This document shows positions 48,996-57,065 of a stretch of 64,000 nucleotides of DNA, in pieces. The position numbers and the translations under genes are program-made. This stretch comes from Fictibacillus arsenicus. GTDB lineage: Bacteria > Bacillota > Bacilli > Bacillales > Fictibacillaceae. The notes beneath the pieces are model-generated. The model saw only the letters and a program-made list of their open reading frames with translations. It ran no database searches and was not told the DNA's origin. The stretch spans positions 3,844,001 to 3,908,000 of the forward strand of contig NZ_CP016761.1 in the NCBI RefSeq assembly GCF_001642935.1, given 5' to 3'. Numbering within the stretch: the stretch's first letter is position 1; each line of letters starts with the position of its first letter.

Positions 48996-49550
48996 TTATT
49001 CATAAATCGAACTCGCAGCTTTCAGCAAATTTGATTTTGCCTTCTTGCTGTCTGTCTCTTCTTCTTTCAAGTATTCCATTTTATGATACAGACCTTCCTC
49101 TTCCCATGCTAAAATCGGCAAGTCTGAACTTCCAGAAAAATAAGCTTTTATTCCGTTCTCAAGCTTAACCTTTTCGTTCGTTTTCAGTTTCTCTGCATTC
49201 GGAAGAAAGTTAGATATCCGGTAGGCTAAATAGACATTCTTGCCTTCCTGCCTCGGATAAAAAACAGAGTCGAGAAGTATATTTCTTTTTTCTCCCCAAT
49301 CCGAAATTTGAAAGGTAGATAAAGCTACTTTGAATGGCAGCTTATCAGGCAGCTCTAAAGAAAACGGAAGAGCCTTTTGTGCCTCTTCTTTTGAAACGTG
49401 ATCATAATATCTCGGGTAGGCACCTTTTACATGGTCCTGCAGTTTTAAGTTTTTGTCATTTAACGTACCCTGCGCACTGCTTGAACAGCCAGCAAGAAAG
49501 ACAATTATAACCAGATATACGAACAGCTTCTGCTTATTCAACCGCCCCAC
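48996..49550 (-). CDS. Lipoprotein, unknown function
   Basis: A 184-residue exported lipoprotein with lipobox LAGC at about 19-22 after a basic start and hydrophobic stretch. The mature part (LPFSLELPDKLPFKVALSTF, then AYRISNFLPNAEKLKTNEKV, then LYHKMEYLKEEE) shows a DUF4367-like beta/alpha pattern but no firm family. Start GTG 49548-49550, with AAGGAATGG upstream; a TTG three codons later is an alternative. 8 bp after the YunD-like gene, so probably in one operon. Confidence 0.75.
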   Translation of the reverse strand: MGRLNKQKLFVYLVIIVFLAGCSSSAQGTLNDKNLKLQDHVKGAYPRYYDHVSKEEAQKALPFSLELPDKLPFKVALSTFQISDWGEKRNILLDSVFYPRQEGKNVYLAYRISNFLPNAEKLKTNEKVKLENGIKAYFSGSSDLPILAWEEEGLYHKMEYLKEEETDSKKAKSNLLKAASSIYE

Positions 49551-49558
49551 CCATTCCT

Positions 49559-51139
49559 TTATTTTTTGGAAGATGGTACTTTGACTCTCCAGTTATTATC
49601 ACACGCTGCCTCAATTGTACCTCTTTTTAGCAGATAATTAGCCATCAGTTCCGATACATCGATTGGAATATCCTTTACAACACGCTTTCCTTTAAACATA
49701 TGGTAGTCTCCGCCACCGCCTGCACGGTAGTTATTCATTACTACTTGATACAGTGCGTTACCATCTACCTCATCACCTTTGAAGGTTAATTCAGTAATTC
49801 TTTGTCCAAATGGTTTTGATAGATCGATCGTATATCGGATTCCTTCCCACATGTCATAATTGTAATGCTGCGGCTTAGGAACAGAAAATGCCGGATTAAC
49901 AGCCACTGTACCATCTTCGTTCAATACAAAATAGGAAGCTGACCTCTCCAAAGCCTCTCTCATATCCTTGCCTGTGATCTCAACGACTTTTAACGTATTT
50001 GGATAAATATAGTTTGATACGATATCGCGCATCGTAACACGGGAAGAAAAACCTTTTGACCTATTATCAAATAATGCTGTGCTTGAAATTTCCGTGCCAG
50101 CAGCATCTATCTGCACTTTATTAATAAACTCGATCAAAGGAGTGTCTCTTAATCTCGTTTCCATCGGATCGGTTATCTCCATATCTCCCTCAATAACGCC
50201 GATCGGCTGATCTAGCCATTCCTGAGCTTTTTCTTCGTATGGAGCAATTAAATCCAGTACCACCTGATCAGGATCATAGCCTTTCGCAGAAAGAAGAGAG
50301 GATTTCTTACTGATTACTTCCCAAAACCCGCTATTATTTCTAATTGTTACTTCTACATGACCTACTGAAGTTCCTTGTGTACCTGGCTGAATAACCGATA
50401 CACCATTTATTTCGCTGTTTTCTATTAGACGGTGCTGATGACCGGTTAAAAGAACATCAATACCCTCGATCTCCATACATAGCTGGTATCCCTGATTTTC
50501 CCCTGTCAAAATTTCGGTAGGTTCGCCAGATTCTATGTCTCTTTCAAATCCTCCATGATAGGAAACGATCACAATATCTGCCTTTTCTTTTAAAAACGGA
50601 ACCCATTTTTTTGCCGATTGAACGGCATCAAGAAACGTGATGCCTTTTATATGTTCAGGGTTTTCCCAATTTGGTATGTAATGTGTCGTCAGTCCAAGCA
50701 CTGCTACCTTAAAACCGCTTCTGAATTTTTTTATTAGATAAGGCTCTCCAAATATCGGCTGGCCTGAATCCTCCCATACTATATTTGCAGATATCCATGG
50801 AAACTTCGATTCATTTACTGTCTTCTCTAAAAGTGGCAGTCCGTAGTTAAATTCATGATTTCCGATCACAGCAGCATCAAATTTAAGTTCGTTCAATAGC
50901 AACACCATGGGATTAATAGATTCTTTCCCCATCCTTGCATAATGATAGGTTAGCGGCGTTCCTTGTATGAGATCACCGTTATCAATTAACAAACAGTTAT
51001 CGTTCATTTTCATTTCCTCTTTAATAAGAGCTGCCGCCTTAGCAAGTCCCAATTCAGCTTGTTCGTTGTTTCCGTAAGTTAATGGGAGCACATTTCCATG
51101 CACGTCACTCGTTACATATATATGGATCGATTCTTCCAA
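49559..51139 (-). CDS. Bifunctional UDP-sugar hydrolase / 5'-nucleotidase (YunD-like)
   Basis: A 526-residue calcineurin-like phosphoesterase with a C-terminal 5'-nucleotidase domain. Likely start is TTG 51137-51139, 7 nt after GGAGGGAGG, giving MEESIHIYVTSDVHGN; a GTG seven codons earlier overlaps that site. Metal motifs are TSDVHGNVLP near 10, LLIDNGDLIQGTPLTY near 50, AVIGNHEFNYG near 90, SYHGGFERD near 175 and VLLTGHQHRL near 210. The C-terminal domain has NNYRAGGGGDYHMFKG near 480. No signal peptide, so it is cytoplasmic like B. subtilis YunD. Confidence 0.9.
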   Translation of the reverse strand: MEESIHIYVTSDVHGNVLPLTYGNNEQAELGLAKAAALIKEEMKMNDNCLLIDNGDLIQGTPLTYHYARMGKESINPMVLLLNELKFDAAVIGNHEFNYGLPLLEKTVNESKFPWISANIVWEDSGQPIFGEPYLIKKFRSGFKVAVLGLTTHYIPNWENPEHIKGITFLDAVQSAKKWVPFLKEKADIVIVSYHGGFERDIESGEPTEILTGENQGYQLCMEIEGIDVLLTGHQHRLIENSEINGVSVIQPGTQGTSVGHVEVTIRNNSGFWEVISKKSSLLSAKGYDPDQVVLDLIAPYEEKAQEWLDQPIGVIEGDMEITDPMETRLRDTPLIEFINKVQIDAAGTEISSTALFDNRSKGFSSRVTMRDIVSNYIYPNTLKVVEITGKDMREALERSASYFVLNEDGTVAVNPAFSVPKPQHYNYDMWEGIRYTIDLSKPFGQRITELTFKGDEVDGNALYQVVMNNYRAGGGGDYHMFKGKRVVKDIPIDVSELMANYLLKRGTIEAACDNNWRVKVPSSKK

Positions 51140-51433
51140 AGCATCGACCTCCCTCCTCACATACTAGTACTCGTATTATACTATTTAACTAAAGTTAAGG
51201 GGGAAATCGGTTTCTAATTTTTACGTATGAAAAAACCAGAGAATTCGACATTATTTCCACGGAAATAATCATTATTCTACAAAAATTCTTATCTTTCGGT
51301 TTTCCTTCAGCTCTTTTTACAAAATGAGTTTTGAAAATTCTTTAAAAATATATGAATAATTTTTACAGGAATATTCGTCTACATATCGAATACTAATAAT
51401 CTTGTTCTTTTATAGAAAAAAGGGGGCATTACC

Positions 51434-53011
51434 ATGAACGTAGATTCGAAAGTGAAAAAGAAAAAGAATCAATCGAATCGAAAAGCTTATCTTCTTCCTC
51501 TTGCAATTGTTCTGCTTTTGGTAGGATTGGTGGTTTGGAACAACATCCGCCAGGAGACTAGACTTCCAAATAAGGACTGGAGCCGATCTGTCAGTATATC
51601 GGCTGAATCCATAAGCTCAGAACCGATTGCATTTAAGGAAGACAATCAATATCATATCTACACACATCTTAAAGACGGCATTAAAGCTACCATTTTAGAT
51701 GAGAAGCTGAATGTTGTTTCAGAGAAAACTGAAAAGCTGCCAATTGATGAGAGAGGCAATTTTTGGACAGATGGCAAGCAGATCGCTTTCGTATCGCAGG
51801 GCGATCTAATCATTCAAGAAGGCGGGAAGCAAAACGTATTAGATAAAGGTGTTGAATTCTTAGCCGATACAAAGAACCGATTTGCCTATACGAAAGGGAA
51901 TGAAGTATATGCATATGAACCTGAGAGCGGTAAAAGCAAATTAATATTTTCAGCTAAAGAAAAAGTTGCAGAGTTAACAGCAAATCCAGAATCTGCGTCT
52001 TTTATTGCCGTTGTCGGTGAAAAAGTTGAAATGGAAGCATTCTATTTAACTGAAAAAAGCGGACAATATGAACCGGTCTCAATCCTTAAGTACAGCAAAA
52101 CGCCAACTGATAAGATTTATAACTTCAGATTTGCTGAAGCTGGTGATGACGTTCATATTCTTTATACGTTCTATTCATCAAAGCAAGGAACGAAATCATT
52201 TAAAACCTTTTACAGTTCAGCACCAATGAACCAATTGAAAGATTTATCATTTACGAGCGTTAATTTTAAAGATGTATCTGAAGGTTACGAGATTGAAAAT
52301 CCAACTTACCTGAATTTGAACATAGAAGACAATGCACCAACAATTCTTTTCTCTGCTAGAGGAGCAATATCTACTAAAAAAGATGCAGGTAATATCTATA
52401 GAGCTTCGTTAAAAAATGATACTTGGGAAGCAACTCGTATAAGTACGACTAACGATTTCTCAATCTACCCTGTAAAAGCAGAAGATCAAACTGTCTTCTG
52501 GTTAAAAGCTGAGTCTGTTCAGGATTATCAAGTTCACGCAGCAAGTCAGGATCCAGCAATAATGAAGAACAGTCAATCCATCAGTAAGCAGGATGTCTAC
52601 AATGCATCGTTTGACGCTTTTGCCGCTTCAATTGTTTCATTTATCGCGATGACAAATGCATTCGTTTGGATTGTACCGACCATTTTATTTTTAGGTATTC
52701 TGTATGTTGTTAGAATTGATGTGATTGAAGAAGAAAAACCGTGGGTGAAATGGGTATCGATTGCGCTCTTTGTTCTTACACAGCTCTATGTGATTCAATC
52801 CTTGTTCAATAATCGATTCTATACACTTGCACCTGAATATTTAACCTTTGACGGCAGTTCACTTGTCGTTCCAATTATCGTTTCAATCGTAGCACTCTAT
52901 GTCATGCAAGCCGTTAAAAATAAGGATTGGGGGCTTTTCGCCCAAGTTTCTTACTTTATTGGAATTACTGTATTGTTCCAGTTGTTTATTGTTGGAACGT
53001 ACGTATATTAA
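51434..53011 (+). CDS. Large membrane protein with an extracytoplasmic beta-rich domain
   Basis: A 525-residue protein of unknown function. ATG 51434 follows AAAGGGGGC. After a lysine-rich start (KKKKNQSNRK) a membrane helix lies at about 19-36 (YLLPLAIVLLLVGLVVW). Residues 45-380 are extracytoplasmic and made of repeating strands (for example GNFWTDGKQIAFVSQGDLII, and QYEPVSILKYSKTP), suggesting a beta-propeller. Four or five helices follow at about 400-525 (FIAMTNAFVWIVPTILFLGI, then WVSIALFVLTQLYVIQSLF, then VVPIIVSIVALYVM). No family was recognised. Confidence 0.8.
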   Translation: MNVDSKVKKKKNQSNRKAYLLPLAIVLLLVGLVVWNNIRQETRLPNKDWSRSVSISAESISSEPIAFKEDNQYHIYTHLKDGIKATILDEKLNVVSEKTEKLPIDERGNFWTDGKQIAFVSQGDLIIQEGGKQNVLDKGVEFLADTKNRFAYTKGNEVYAYEPESGKSKLIFSAKEKVAELTANPESASFIAVVGEKVEMEAFYLTEKSGQYEPVSILKYSKTPTDKIYNFRFAEAGDDVHILYTFYSSKQGTKSFKTFYSSAPMNQLKDLSFTSVNFKDVSEGYEIENPTYLNLNIEDNAPTILFSARGAISTKKDAGNIYRASLKNDTWEATRISTTNDFSIYPVKAEDQTVFWLKAESVQDYQVHAASQDPAIMKNSQSISKQDVYNASFDAFAASIVSFIAMTNAFVWIVPTILFLGILYVVRIDVIEEEKPWVKWVSIALFVLTQLYVIQSLFNNRFYTLAPEYLTFDGSSLVVPIIVSIVALYVMQAVKNKDWGLFAQVSYFIGITVLFQLFIVGTYVY

Positions 53012-53049
53012 AAAAGCTGTTGCGGCAAACTTTGTTGCTTTTGTAAGAG

Positions 53050-53178
53050 GTTAATTTCCGCTGCAGGACTCGCTTTCCGCAGGGTGTGCGGTGAGCCCCC
53101 TCGTAGCCTCGCGACATTGAGTGGTCTCACCTGTCCCACTCATCCTGCCGGAGTCTCGTCCTTACGCTCCAATTAACT
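53050..53178 (+). repeat. Dispersed palindromic element, copy 9 (GTTAATT ends)
   Basis: Starts GTTAATTTCCGCTGCAGG and ends ACGCTCCAATTAACT. Nearly the same as copy 7, including its flanks (about 53030-53245). Confidence 0.87.
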
Positions 53179-53242
53179 ATTCAATGAAGAATTTCGATAG
53201 AATTTTTCAGTTGCAACAATCTTTTAGAAAAGACTCAATATT

Positions 53243-53276
53243 AAAAAGCGGAGGAAATTAATCCCCCGCTTTTTTA
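53243..53276 (-). terminator. Terminator of the YcgQ-like gene
   Basis: AAAAAGCGG and CCGCTTTTTT pair around an interior that can also form GAGG/CCCC, next to the stop codon. Confidence 0.75.
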
Positions 53277-53277
53277 T

Positions 53278-54222
53278 TTATTCTGTTCCAAAACTCTCTG
53301 CACTCGGGTATACATAAGGATCTTTAAGAGGTTCAATCTTTTTTAAAGAGTCTATTTTTACAAGAGGAAGCCGGATGTGATTAAATTCTGTTTCATCGAT
53401 AACGCCTGTTACCGTGTACCAAGTATCCGTTTTTAGCTTTGATACCTGGTCTCCTTCAACAATTGTTCCGTATACGACTGCATCCGCACTGCAGCAGTTC
53501 ATAGAAAAACGGGCAATAACAGCCTGGTCTTCCTTCATGCCATCTTCTCTATAAACAAATCCGGTCGTTTCGATTTCTTTGCCTTTAAATTGATCAAGAT
53601 AAATGTTAAAGACACTCATTGCATCTAAATAGTGTTCTGATGTAACGGTGATTTTATCTTCTTTTAATAACTCTTTCCCAAATTTCTCATAGTACTCAGT
53701 TACATCATACGTTTCTATAGGATTCTCTTTCTTCACGTTCTCTTCCATTTCTTTTAAATAGCCTTCTGGATCTTCCAGATATGCTTCAACATCTATTTCC
53801 TCAGATGCAACGACGTTCCCTTCCTCAGTCTTTTGAGTAGGTTTGGCATATAGTCCTGTGCCGTAGCGGATTCCCCTTTTCTCAGCAATAGAGCTGTCCA
53901 TCGCTTTCTCAGGCATCATAAACCCTGTTAACAAGGGAATCACGAATAACATATAGATTAAGAAGTGTTTAATCGGCGCACCCTTTGGTGTATGGTCGAC
54001 GCCGCACCCGCATCCATCATCATGATGCTGTGATCTTCTGAAAAACTGCATAACTCCTAAGATTCCAAATATCGCAACCGCGAAATAAACAAAGATATGC
54101 ATTTTGGGAGCTACATAATAAGTAAGTTTTCCTGATGTGATCAGCCCGATCAACAGCAGCATGAAGCCAATCAAAATAATGCCTCTCAAGTAAATATGGA
54201 AATCTTGGTCACTCTTTTTCAT
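53278..54222 (-). CDS. TIGR03943 family protein (YcgQ-like)
   Basis: A 314-residue membrane protein paired with the permease upstream. Three or four N-terminal helices (IILIGFMLLLIGLITSGKL, then IFVYFAVAIFGILGVMQFF, then HFLIYMLFVIPLLTGFM) surround a Cys/His-rich loop QHHDDGCGCGVDHTP near 65-80. The C-terminal half is an exported OB-like domain with FSMNCCSADAVVYGTIVEGDQV near 240. Family proteins are always encoded with a DUF318-type permease (B. subtilis ycgR-ycgQ). The CGC and CC motifs suggest metal or thiol chemistry. Second gene of the operon, 18 bp after its partner. Confidence 0.87.
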   Translation of the reverse strand: MKKSDQDFHIYLRGIILIGFMLLLIGLITSGKLTYYVAPKMHIFVYFAVAIFGILGVMQFFRRSQHHDDGCGCGVDHTPKGAPIKHFLIYMLFVIPLLTGFMMPEKAMDSSIAEKRGIRYGTGLYAKPTQKTEEGNVVASEEIDVEAYLEDPEGYLKEMEENVKKENPIETYDVTEYYEKFGKELLKEDKITVTSEHYLDAMSVFNIYLDQFKGKEIETTGFVYREDGMKEDQAVIARFSMNCCSADAVVYGTIVEGDQVSKLKTDTWYTVTGVIDETEFNHIRLPLVKIDSLKKIEPLKDPYVYPSAESFGTE

Positions 54223-54240
54223 GTCAGCTTCTCTCCCATT

Positions 54241-55248
54241 CTAAAAATACTGAAATACCATTGTTGCCGCAAACACCATGAATGTTATTAATCCCATCAA
54301 CACAAAGACGAATCGCGTTTTAAAATATGCAAACATCATAAACATGTTTTTCACATCGAGCATCGGCCCGTACACCAAGAAAGCGATGATTGATCCAACT
54401 GTAAACGTACTTCCGAATGAAGCTGCGATAAAGGCATCCGCTTCTGAACAGATCGATAACAAGAAAGCGAGTCCCATCATCAGTCCTGTTGACATCCATT
54501 CATTGCTTCCAAGCGCGAGCAAGTCTTTTCGGTCCAGAAAAACCTGGAACATGCTTGCTAAAAAGGCACCCATGATCAGGAATTTTCCTGTATCAAAAAA
54601 TTCGTCGGAAGCGTGATATAAAGTCTGTTTCCAACGGCTTGCAGGCAATCCATGACTATGGTCATGCCCCCCCTGAAGCACCTCGGATTTCAGTTGATTT
54701 TGGTTGCGATAAAGGAAATAAATGATGATACCAATTACAATAGCAACAGCCAAGGCAAGTCCAACACGGCCGTATACAACCGTCATATTTGTACGGAATG
54801 CATAAAATGTCGACAGAATAACCACTGGATTAACGATCGGCACTGTCAAAAGAAAAACAACACCTAGATGAAGCGGCATACCTTTTTTAATTAAACGCCT
54901 AACCACTGGGATAATCGCACATTCACAAACTGGAAAAATTACACCTAAAAACATCACTGCTCCAATACCCGCAAAAGGATTTTTGGGTATTAATTTTCTG
55001 ATGTGGTTCTCTGTAATAAAAGTCTGGATAAGAGCAGAAATGAAAACTCCCAATAGAATAAATGGCACTGCCTCTATTAATATACTTAAAAATACTGTAT
55101 TCAGGTGCATGATTGAATTAGGGAGATTTTCAAACACTGAATCATTCTTAATCTCTTCCATAAATATAAAAGAAATAATAAATATGGCCAACAATAAAAG
55201 ACCGATCATCTCTTTTCTTACAGAATCTCTAGTTGCAATATCTCTCAT
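54241..55248 (-). CDS. DUF318-family permease (YcgR-like)
   Basis: A 335-residue permease with about eight helices. ATG 55246-55248 has GGGAGA and AAGGA upstream. Signatures are LLGVFISALIQTFI near 70, VIFPVCECAIIPVVRRLIKKGMPLHLGVVFLLTVPIVNPVV near 105-145, which includes the C-E-C site, a His-rich loop GGHDHSHG near 195, and LSICSEADAFIAASFGSTF near 270 with its invariant Cys. Related to ArsP-type permeases. A Zur-type palindrome 74 bp upstream suggests a role in zinc starvation, with the histidine loop as a possible metal site. Confidence 0.87.
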   Translation of the reverse strand: MRDIATRDSVRKEMIGLLLLAIFIISFIFMEEIKNDSVFENLPNSIMHLNTVFLSILIEAVPFILLGVFISALIQTFITENHIRKLIPKNPFAGIGAVMFLGVIFPVCECAIIPVVRRLIKKGMPLHLGVVFLLTVPIVNPVVILSTFYAFRTNMTVVYGRVGLALAVAIVIGIIIYFLYRNQNQLKSEVLQGGHDHSHGLPASRWKQTLYHASDEFFDTGKFLIMGAFLASMFQVFLDRKDLLALGSNEWMSTGLMMGLAFLLSICSEADAFIAASFGSTFTVGSIIAFLVYGPMLDVKNMFMMFAYFKTRFVFVLMGLITFMVFAATMVFQYF

Positions 55249-55321
55249 TCCTTAAATCTCCCTTCATAACATTTTTGTCCCTTTAAGTAATCTAGTAAAT
55301 TATCTGTTTTACCATTTTATT

Positions 55322-55342
55322 AAATCGTAATTGTTACGCTTT
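55322..55342. promoter_or_regulatory. Zur box candidate
   Basis: AAATCGTAAT-T-GTTACGCTTT matches 18 of 20 defined positions of the Bacillus Zur operator AAATCGTAATNATTACGATTT. It lies 74 bp upstream of the YcgR-like start, ahead of a -10-like GATAAT, so binding there would block transcription when zinc is available. Confidence 0.65.
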
Positions 55343-55371
55343 GTAAAGGGTAAAAAATAAAACCAGGTTTA

Positions 55372-56241
55372 TTAACCCTGGTTTGCTAATCTCTTATATA
55401 ATGCTTGAGTCCCGCTATCTTCTTCTCCCATTTCAGCTAATTCTTCATACAGCTTTTTAGCTAAGGCTAAGCCTGGTGTCATCAATCCCATCTGTTCAGC
55501 CGAATTCAAAGCAATCGTCATATCTTTAATAAAATGCTTAACGTAAAATCCAGGTGCAAAATCACCTTTTAACATTCTTGGACCGAGGTTACTTAAATTC
55601 CAGCTTCCCGCTGCTCCCGATTCAATACTCTTCAATACTGTCTCAGGATTTAGTCCTGCTTTTTCAGCATATAAAATCGCTTCACAAACACCGATCATCC
55701 CAGATGCGATTGCTATCTGGTTGCACATTTTAGTATGCTGGCCAGAACCTGCTTTTCCTTGATACACAACATTTGTTCCCATTTTAGAGAAGATTGGCAG
55801 AAGCTCCTTAAAAGCTGATTCGTCCCCGCCGACCATGATGGATAATTTAGCATCCCTTGCTCCGATATCTCCGCCTGAAACGGGTGCATCCAAGGCTGCA
55901 AGATTTTTCTCTGCTGCAGCTTTTTCAATTTTTTGAGCGAGCTGAGGACTTGAAGTTGTCATATCAATTAAATAGGAACCTTCTGTAGCGTGTTCAATAA
56001 GGCCGTCAGTGCCTAAGTATACTTGCTCTACGTCCGTCGGATAACCTACCATCGTGATGATCACGTCGCAATTTTGTGCAATATCTTTTGGTGTTTCGGC
56101 CCATTTAGCACCACTCTCTAGAAGATCATTTGCTTTTTCTTTCGTTCTTGTATAAACATGGACGGGATGCCCCGCTTTCATCAAGTGGCCTGCCATGCTT
56201 TTCCCCATAACTCCTGTTCCAATAAATCCAATTGTCTTCAA
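55372..56241 (-). CDS. NAD(P)-dependent oxidoreductase (3-hydroxyisobutyrate dehydrogenase family, YkwC-like)
   Basis: A 289-residue beta-hydroxyacid dehydrogenase. TTG 56239-56241, 8 nt after AAGGAG, gives MKTIGFIGTGVMGKSMAGHL; the GTG three codons earlier abuts that site. The Rossmann motif GFIGTGVMGKSMA is followed by VYTRTKEKANDL, DAPVSGGDIGARDAKLSIMVGG near 122 (substrate motif) and GSGQHTKMCNQIAIA near 167, whose Lys is the catalytic residue. KHFIKDMTIAL near 233 is the cofactor-side signature. Likely acts on a short hydroxyacid or tartronate semialdehyde; substrate unknown. Confidence 0.9.
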   Translation of the reverse strand: MKTIGFIGTGVMGKSMAGHLMKAGHPVHVYTRTKEKANDLLESGAKWAETPKDIAQNCDVIITMVGYPTDVEQVYLGTDGLIEHATEGSYLIDMTTSSPQLAQKIEKAAAEKNLAALDAPVSGGDIGARDAKLSIMVGGDESAFKELLPIFSKMGTNVVYQGKAGSGQHTKMCNQIAIASGMIGVCEAILYAEKAGLNPETVLKSIESGAAGSWNLSNLGPRMLKGDFAPGFYVKHFIKDMTIALNSAEQMGLMTPGLALAKKLYEELAEMGEEDSGTQALYKRLANQG

Positions 56242-56302
56242 TTCTCTCACTCCTTTTTTCTACATTATAACGAAAGAACAATAAATGAAAAAATCATCGC
56301 TT

Positions 56303-56617
56303 TTATGCGATGACTTCACCTTGTAAAATTCGTTCAATCTTGATTTGTGCTTGATCATAATCCATGTTTAAATACGTTAACATCGTCATGATATCGTCTT
56401 TCGAATGTCTTTTCAATAAATAAAACATTTGAGGCTTTTCTTTCTTTAATAAAGTCATAATCTCAATAGTAGGCAGCGTTCTGCCCATCGGTTTAATACG
56501 TAAAAAAGAGCGGATGTAGTTTGTGAAAACCGGGATGGAATCAACAGTATCTGGGTGCTTGGTTAATAGTTCCTGAAACTTAATTAATGAATCGATCAGT
56601 TCTTTATTTCTTTCCAC
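56303..56617 (-). CDS. Hypothetical helical protein
   Basis: A 104-residue all-helical cytoplasmic protein, start GTG 56615-56617 behind GAGGGAAG. Sequence segments ELIDSLIKFQELLTKHPDTV, TLPTIEIMTLLKKEKPQMFY and DDIMTMLTYLNMDYDQAQIK are amphipathic helices. I recognise no family. It may be co-transcribed with the YkwC-like gene (61 bp downstream). The ribosome site and codon use look genuine. Confidence 0.65.
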   Translation of the reverse strand: MERNKELIDSLIKFQELLTKHPDTVDSIPVFTNYIRSFLRIKPMGRTLPTIEIMTLLKKEKPQMFYLLKRHSKDDIMTMLTYLNMDYDQAQIKIERILQGEVIA

Positions 56618-57065
56618 GAATCTTCCCTCGTCCTTTCACAATCATTTATATAGTTGCTTAATGATTAGCCTGTTTATCTTTCCAACTTACTTATCGGCAT
56701 TTTCTGACAAAGTTCTACAACTTTTTAATAAAGGGGGTCTGGCCCCAAACAATTTATTTCCCGTCCAGTTTTTAATTTCTGCCTTAGGGTGTTTGCTCAT
56801 TTTGGGCCACACTTTTATTGTCATTTTAAAAAATAGCTGTTTTTAAACGATGTCTAACCATCGTTTTTACTATTATTCCTCAGCACCTTTGGACCTGTTT
56901 TCTAGATATCAATCATTCTATGAAACAGTTCATTTGAATTATCTTTTACTTTTCCGATATGTCATCCTTACTGTTTACCACTTTTCATATTTACTTAATT
57001 GTATAAAAATGGTAAATTTTATTTGTCGACAAAGGGGTCCCGTAATACGGCAGGAGGGTTAGAAT
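56618..57065. other. Divergent spacer without a recognisable gene
   Basis: 448 bp of A+T-rich sequence. It contains GGGGTCTGGCCCC (56734-56746), a variant of the palindrome at 2116 and 17224. Short open frames lack ribosome sites. The final 30 bp hold the CAGGAGGG site of the NlpC/P60-like gene. Confidence 0.6.

Noticed and set aside
56661-56846. 61-codon hydrophobic frame in the spacer before the NlpC/P60-like gene
   Set aside because: No ribosome site and unusual composition; it spans the GGGGTCTGGCCCC palindrome and shows no family pattern.
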